Shown here: piece after piece, positions 13,612 through 15,840 of the stretch
How the letters are laid out: each line of letters begins with the position of its first letter
Position numbering within the stretch: position 1 is the first letter of the stretch
Source of the DNA: Anaerolineales bacterium
GTDB taxonomy: Bacteria; Chloroflexota; Anaerolineae; Anaerolineales; UBA4823
Assembly: GCA_016932955.1 (NCBI GenBank)
Contig: JAFGBV010000123.1
Location: 1-15,840, forward strand
Length of the DNA stretch: 15,840 nucleotides
Direction of reading: 5' to 3'
The notes under the pieces: generated by a model
Database searches by the model: none
The model's input: the letters and a program-made list of their open reading frames with translations, nothing else
Told to the model about the DNA's origin: nothing
Program-made: the position numbers and the translations under genes

Positions 13612-14685
13612 ATGGAACAAAAGTCTTCAGCAGGAACCAAGAGGCTGATATCCGCGATCAGGATCTCCCTGTTGATTGCCTTCCTGTTCAGCGCCTGTTC
13701 AGGTACCGCAACAGTCGAGCAACCAACCAGCCCCACAGTGTCGCAAGATGTGTTTACCCCAACAGTGAATATCGAGGTTCCTCCCTCCCCCACCGTCCAG
13801 GCAAGCCCGACCATAGAACCCACCGTAGAACCGACTGTAGAAAACACCGCCACCCCCATCCCTCCAACCCCCACGATCACCCCGACCGAAGGGCCGACGA
13901 TTGGCTCCACGCGGGTCAGCGAGATTGATCAAATGGTTCAGGTGTATGTTCCCGCCGGTGAATTCCTGATGGGCTCGGATGACCCCGAAGCCAAGAGAAC
14001 CATCGAGGGCGGGCGGGCCTACCCGGAAATCCCCCAGCACACCGTGTACCTGGATAGTTATTGGATTGACAAATTTGAGGTCACCACCAGCCAATATGCC
14101 CTCTGTGTGGCGGCTGGCATCTGCCGGGCGCCCTGGGAAACCAGCTCCTATACCTATGCTAACTATTATGGCAATCCTGAATACGCCAATTATCCCGTCA
14201 TCTGGGTGAACTGGTACATGGCGCGGGATTACTGCACCTGGGTTGGCAGAAGGCTGCCGACCGAGGCCGAATGGGAAAAAGCCGCCCGCGGCACAGATGG
14301 CGCTATGTATCCCTGGGGCAACGATGAGCTCAGCGGCGAGCGGGCAAATTTCTGCGATATCAACTGCACGCGCAGCATCGCCAATGACCGCTACGATGAC
14401 GGCTACCCGGATGTGGCTCCGGTAGGAAGCTACCCCGCTGGCGCCAGCCCCTATGGGGCGATGGATATGTCGGGCAATGTGTGGGAATGGGTCAGTTCCC
14501 TGATCATGCCCTACCCGTATGATGCCAATGATGGGCGCGAAGACCCCGACTCTACAGCCGAGCGGGCCTGGCGCGGCGGCCCCTGGAGCAATGGCTACTG
14601 GTGGATGCGCTCATCCGTTCGCTATCGCTCCGTTTCCAACTACTGGTGGTACGTACTGGGCTTCCGCTGCGCTTCTTCTGAATAA
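13612..14685 (+). CDS. Lipoprotein with Pro/Thr linker and SUMF1 (FGE-sulfatase) domain
   Basis: The protein has 357 residues. A basic N-terminus and hydrophobic core lead to AFLFSACSG, a lipobox with Cys29 as probable lipid-modified residue; Phe at -3 is unusual. Residues about 31-98 form a low-complexity Pro/Thr/Glu linker (IEPTVEPTVENTATPIPPTP). The rest is a formylglycine-generating-enzyme-fold domain: VYVPAGEFLMGS, HTVYLDSYWIDKFEVT, GRRLPTEAEWEKAARG, YPWGN, MSGNVWEWV and LGFRCASSE. The two catalytic Cys of true FGE, which sit just before RYR, are missing: the segment reads WMRSSVRYRSV. It is therefore unlikely to activate sulfatases; it probably acts as an external binding or sensing domain. 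Such SUMF1-like domains are often non-catalytic C-type-lectin-fold relatives. The next gene starts 15 bp after its stop. Confidence 0.9.
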   Translation: MEQKSSAGTKRLISAIRISLLIAFLFSACSGTATVEQPTSPTVSQDVFTPTVNIEVPPSPTVQASPTIEPTVEPTVENTATPIPPTPTITPTEGPTIGSTRVSEIDQMVQVYVPAGEFLMGSDDPEAKRTIEGGRAYPEIPQHTVYLDSYWIDKFEVTTSQYALCVAAGICRAPWETSSYTYANYYGNPEYANYPVIWVNWYMARDYCTWVGRRLPTEAEWEKAARGTDGAMYPWGNDELSGERANFCDINCTRSIANDRYDDGYPDVAPVGSYPAGASPYGAMDMSGNVWEWVSSLIMPYPYDANDGREDPDSTAERAWRGGPWSNGYWWMRSSVRYRSVSNYWWYVLGFRCASSE

Positions 14686-14686
14686 A

Positions 14687-14692
14687 TATAAT
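14687..14692 (+). promoter_or_regulatory. -10-like box directly before the histidine phosphatase ATG
   Basis: TATAAT ends 8 nt before the ATG at 14701, so transcription from it would start at or within a base or two of the start codon (leaderless mRNA). No clear -35 is seen; the upstream bases are coding sequence of the lipoprotein gene. Confidence 0.35.
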
Positions 14693-14700
14693 ATTCGAAG

Positions 14701-15318
14701 ATGCGCATCTACTTCGCCCGCCACGGACACAGCCACGCCAATCTCTTACGAAAAATCTCTAACCGCGGCCTCTGCCATGGATTAACTCCTGCCGGGCGTG
14801 AGCAGGCAGTGAAACTGGCGCAGCGCCTCCAGCACTTTCCCATCATCCAGATCTATTCCAGCCCCGTGCTGCGCGCCATTGAGACCAGCATCATCTTAGC
14901 CAACCAGTTGCAGGTAGAATATGAGATCACCGATGCCCTGCGAGAATTCGATTGCGGTATTCTCGAAGGGCGCTCAGACGAAGAAGCCTGGCGAGGCTGG
15001 CAGGAGATATCCGATGCCTGGCTGGTGCACAAATGTTGGGATCAGCGCATCGAGGGAGGAGAATCCTACAACGATCTGCGAGAACGTTTTGTGCCCTTTA
15101 TTGAGTGCCTGGTGAATAGATTTGGCGGTACTCAGGCAGAAGTAGTGAGCGTATCCCACGGCGGCTTGTACCGCATGATGCTGCCCCTGGTGCTCAAGGA
15201 CCTGGATGCTGACCGGGTTTTCCATCAGGGTTTTGGATACACAGCCTGCCTTGTGGCAGAATCGCACCCGCAAGGCCTGTTCTTTACGCAGTTACTTGAA
15301 GGTAACAATCCCCGATGA
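14701..15318 (+). CDS. Histidine phosphatase superfamily protein (phosphoglycerate mutase-like)
   Basis: The protein has 205 residues with every catalytic landmark: RHG with Arg7 and His8 (the phospho-accepting His) near the N-terminus, Arg58 in SSPVLRAIET, Glu82 in LREFDCGILEG (the acid/base) and His153 in VSHGG. Family members remove or transfer phosphate on sugars, nucleotides or proteins; a monomeric cytosolic phosphatase such as an alpha-ribazole, fructose-bisphosphate or broad-specificity type fits the length. The substrate cannot be named: no cobalamin genes are nearby. There is no usable ribosome binding site (GAAG touches the ATG), so translation may be coupled to the lipoprotein gene 15 bp upstream or run from a leaderless mRNA. 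Its TGA stop overlaps the next gene's ATG. Confidence 0.92.
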   Translation: MRIYFARHGHSHANLLRKISNRGLCHGLTPAGREQAVKLAQRLQHFPIIQIYSSPVLRAIETSIILANQLQVEYEITDALREFDCGILEGRSDEEAWRGWQEISDAWLVHKCWDQRIEGGESYNDLRERFVPFIECLVNRFGGTQAEVVSVSHGGLYRMMLPLVLKDLDADRVFHQGFGYTACLVAESHPQGLFFTQLLEGNNPR

Positions 15319-15761
15319 ACAAGCACCAAAACCTTCTCCTTGCCAATTGGATTGCCCGGATCGCCGTGGGGGCTGTGTTCGCCATGAATGTGTCTTGTGC
15401 CCTGGCGTTTATCCTCCAGCCCGAAGCGTATGCCGCCGGGTTCGAGCTCTCAGGCATCCCCGGCAAGATGCTGGTCAGAGGGTTTGGTATCCTCTTCCTG
15501 ATGTGGAATGCCACCTACCCGCCCGTTCTGTTACGGCCCTCCGCCCAGCCAACACTATTCGCCACCATCCTGGCACAGCAGGCAATTGGCATCCTTGGCG
15601 AAACCTGGATACTGCTTAAGCTGCCCCCGGGCCATCCGGCTTTGTATGCCACGGGCTTGCGCTTTACCCTGTTTGACAGCCTCGGCTTGCTGCTGATGGG
15701 TGCTGCCTTCGTGCTCCTGCAGATTACCGTGCGCCGCGCTCGCCTCCCCTCTGTGATCTGA
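15315..15761 (+). CDS. Small multi-pass membrane protein of unknown function
   Basis: The protein has 148 residues and overlaps the phosphatase gene by ATGA, so translation is probably coupled. About four membrane segments are visible: IARIAVGAVFAMNVSCALAF (about 13-32), MLVRGFGILFLMWN (about 52-66), LFATILAQQAIGILGETWIL (about 81-100) and FDSLGLLLMGAAFVLLQITV (about 119-138). A short basic tail (RRARLPSVI) ends it. The first external or internal loop has the pattern FILQPEAYAAGFELSG. I do not recognise a named family; the size resembles DoxX-like or other small integral membrane proteins, but I see no defining motif. Pairing with a phosphatase may mean a shared role or only shared transcription. 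Confidence 0.82.
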   Translation: MNKHQNLLLANWIARIAVGAVFAMNVSCALAFILQPEAYAAGFELSGIPGKMLVRGFGILFLMWNATYPPVLLRPSAQPTLFATILAQQAIGILGETWILLKLPPGHPALYATGLRFTLFDSLGLLLMGAAFVLLQITVRRARLPSVI

Positions 15762-15767
15762 TTCTGT

Positions 15768-15795
15768 TTGCCCTGATTGGCCTTTTCGTTATACA
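15768..15795 (+). promoter_or_regulatory. Promoter-like sequence at the right edge
   Basis: TTGCCC at 15768-15773 and TATACA at 15790-15795 are 16 bp apart, a good sigma-70-type spacing, just after the last stop codon. It probably drives a gene beyond the window. No gene is seen in 15762-15840. Confidence 0.45.
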
Positions 15796-15840
15796 ATCTG
15801 TTAACTGATTCGCGGGAAGATCTCACCCATACCGATCAGA

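Noticed and set aside
15515..15826. 103-aa minus-strand ORF at the right edge
   Set aside because: It is a shadow of the small membrane protein gene; its extra part is basic low-complexity sequence with no start signal.

Overview
The window looks like chromosome from a moderately GC-rich bacterium, most likely of the Chloroflexota (Anaerolineae-like). That assignment is inference. It rests on the giant DUF11-repeat surface protein, a lipoprotein with a Pro/Thr linker and an SUMF1-type domain, a cyclic-nucleotide-domain/patatin protein of the NTE type, and a C-terminal 'YMPLI' tail that resembles tails I recall on exported proteins of that phylum. I see no rRNA, tRNA, CRISPR array, insertion sequence or phage gene.

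Layout. (1) Positions 2-5689 hold the 3' part of a very long gene for an exported adhesin-like protein: 13 DUF11-like Ig-fold repeats, one of them interrupted by a proprotein-convertase P-domain-like module. A perfect 20-bp inverted repeat follows the stop codon. (2) 5771-8341 carries two hydrolases on the same strand, 45 bp apart: a class C beta-lactamase-like serine hydrolase and a choloylglycine hydrolase-like Ntn hydrolase. (3) A nitroreductase runs convergently on the minus strand (8355-8915), ending 13 bp from the Ntn hydrolase. (4) Its upstream region, with a palindromic -10-like element and a doubtful small ORF, separates it from a gingipain/caspase-fold (clan CD) membrane protein (9219-11024). 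(5) 11251-13485 encodes an NTE/PNPLA6-type patatin phospholipase with two N-terminal cNMP-binding domains. (6) 13612-15761 is a tight three-gene set: SUMF1-domain lipoprotein, histidine phosphatase and a small multi-pass membrane protein. The last two overlap by ATGA. A promoter-like sequence lies at the right edge.

How the genes fit together. Most products act at or outside the envelope (repeat adhesin, gingipain-like protease, lipoprotein, small membrane protein) or on acyl/amide bonds (two acylase-like hydrolases, phospholipase). No single pathway is evident and I do not claim a new system. The points most worth a second look are the P-domain module grafted into one DUF11 repeat with its own codon usage, the cysteine pair kept in 12 of 13 repeats, the gingipain-like dyad fused to five membrane segments, the NTE protein with one degenerate and one intact cNMP cassette, and several altered active-site residues.
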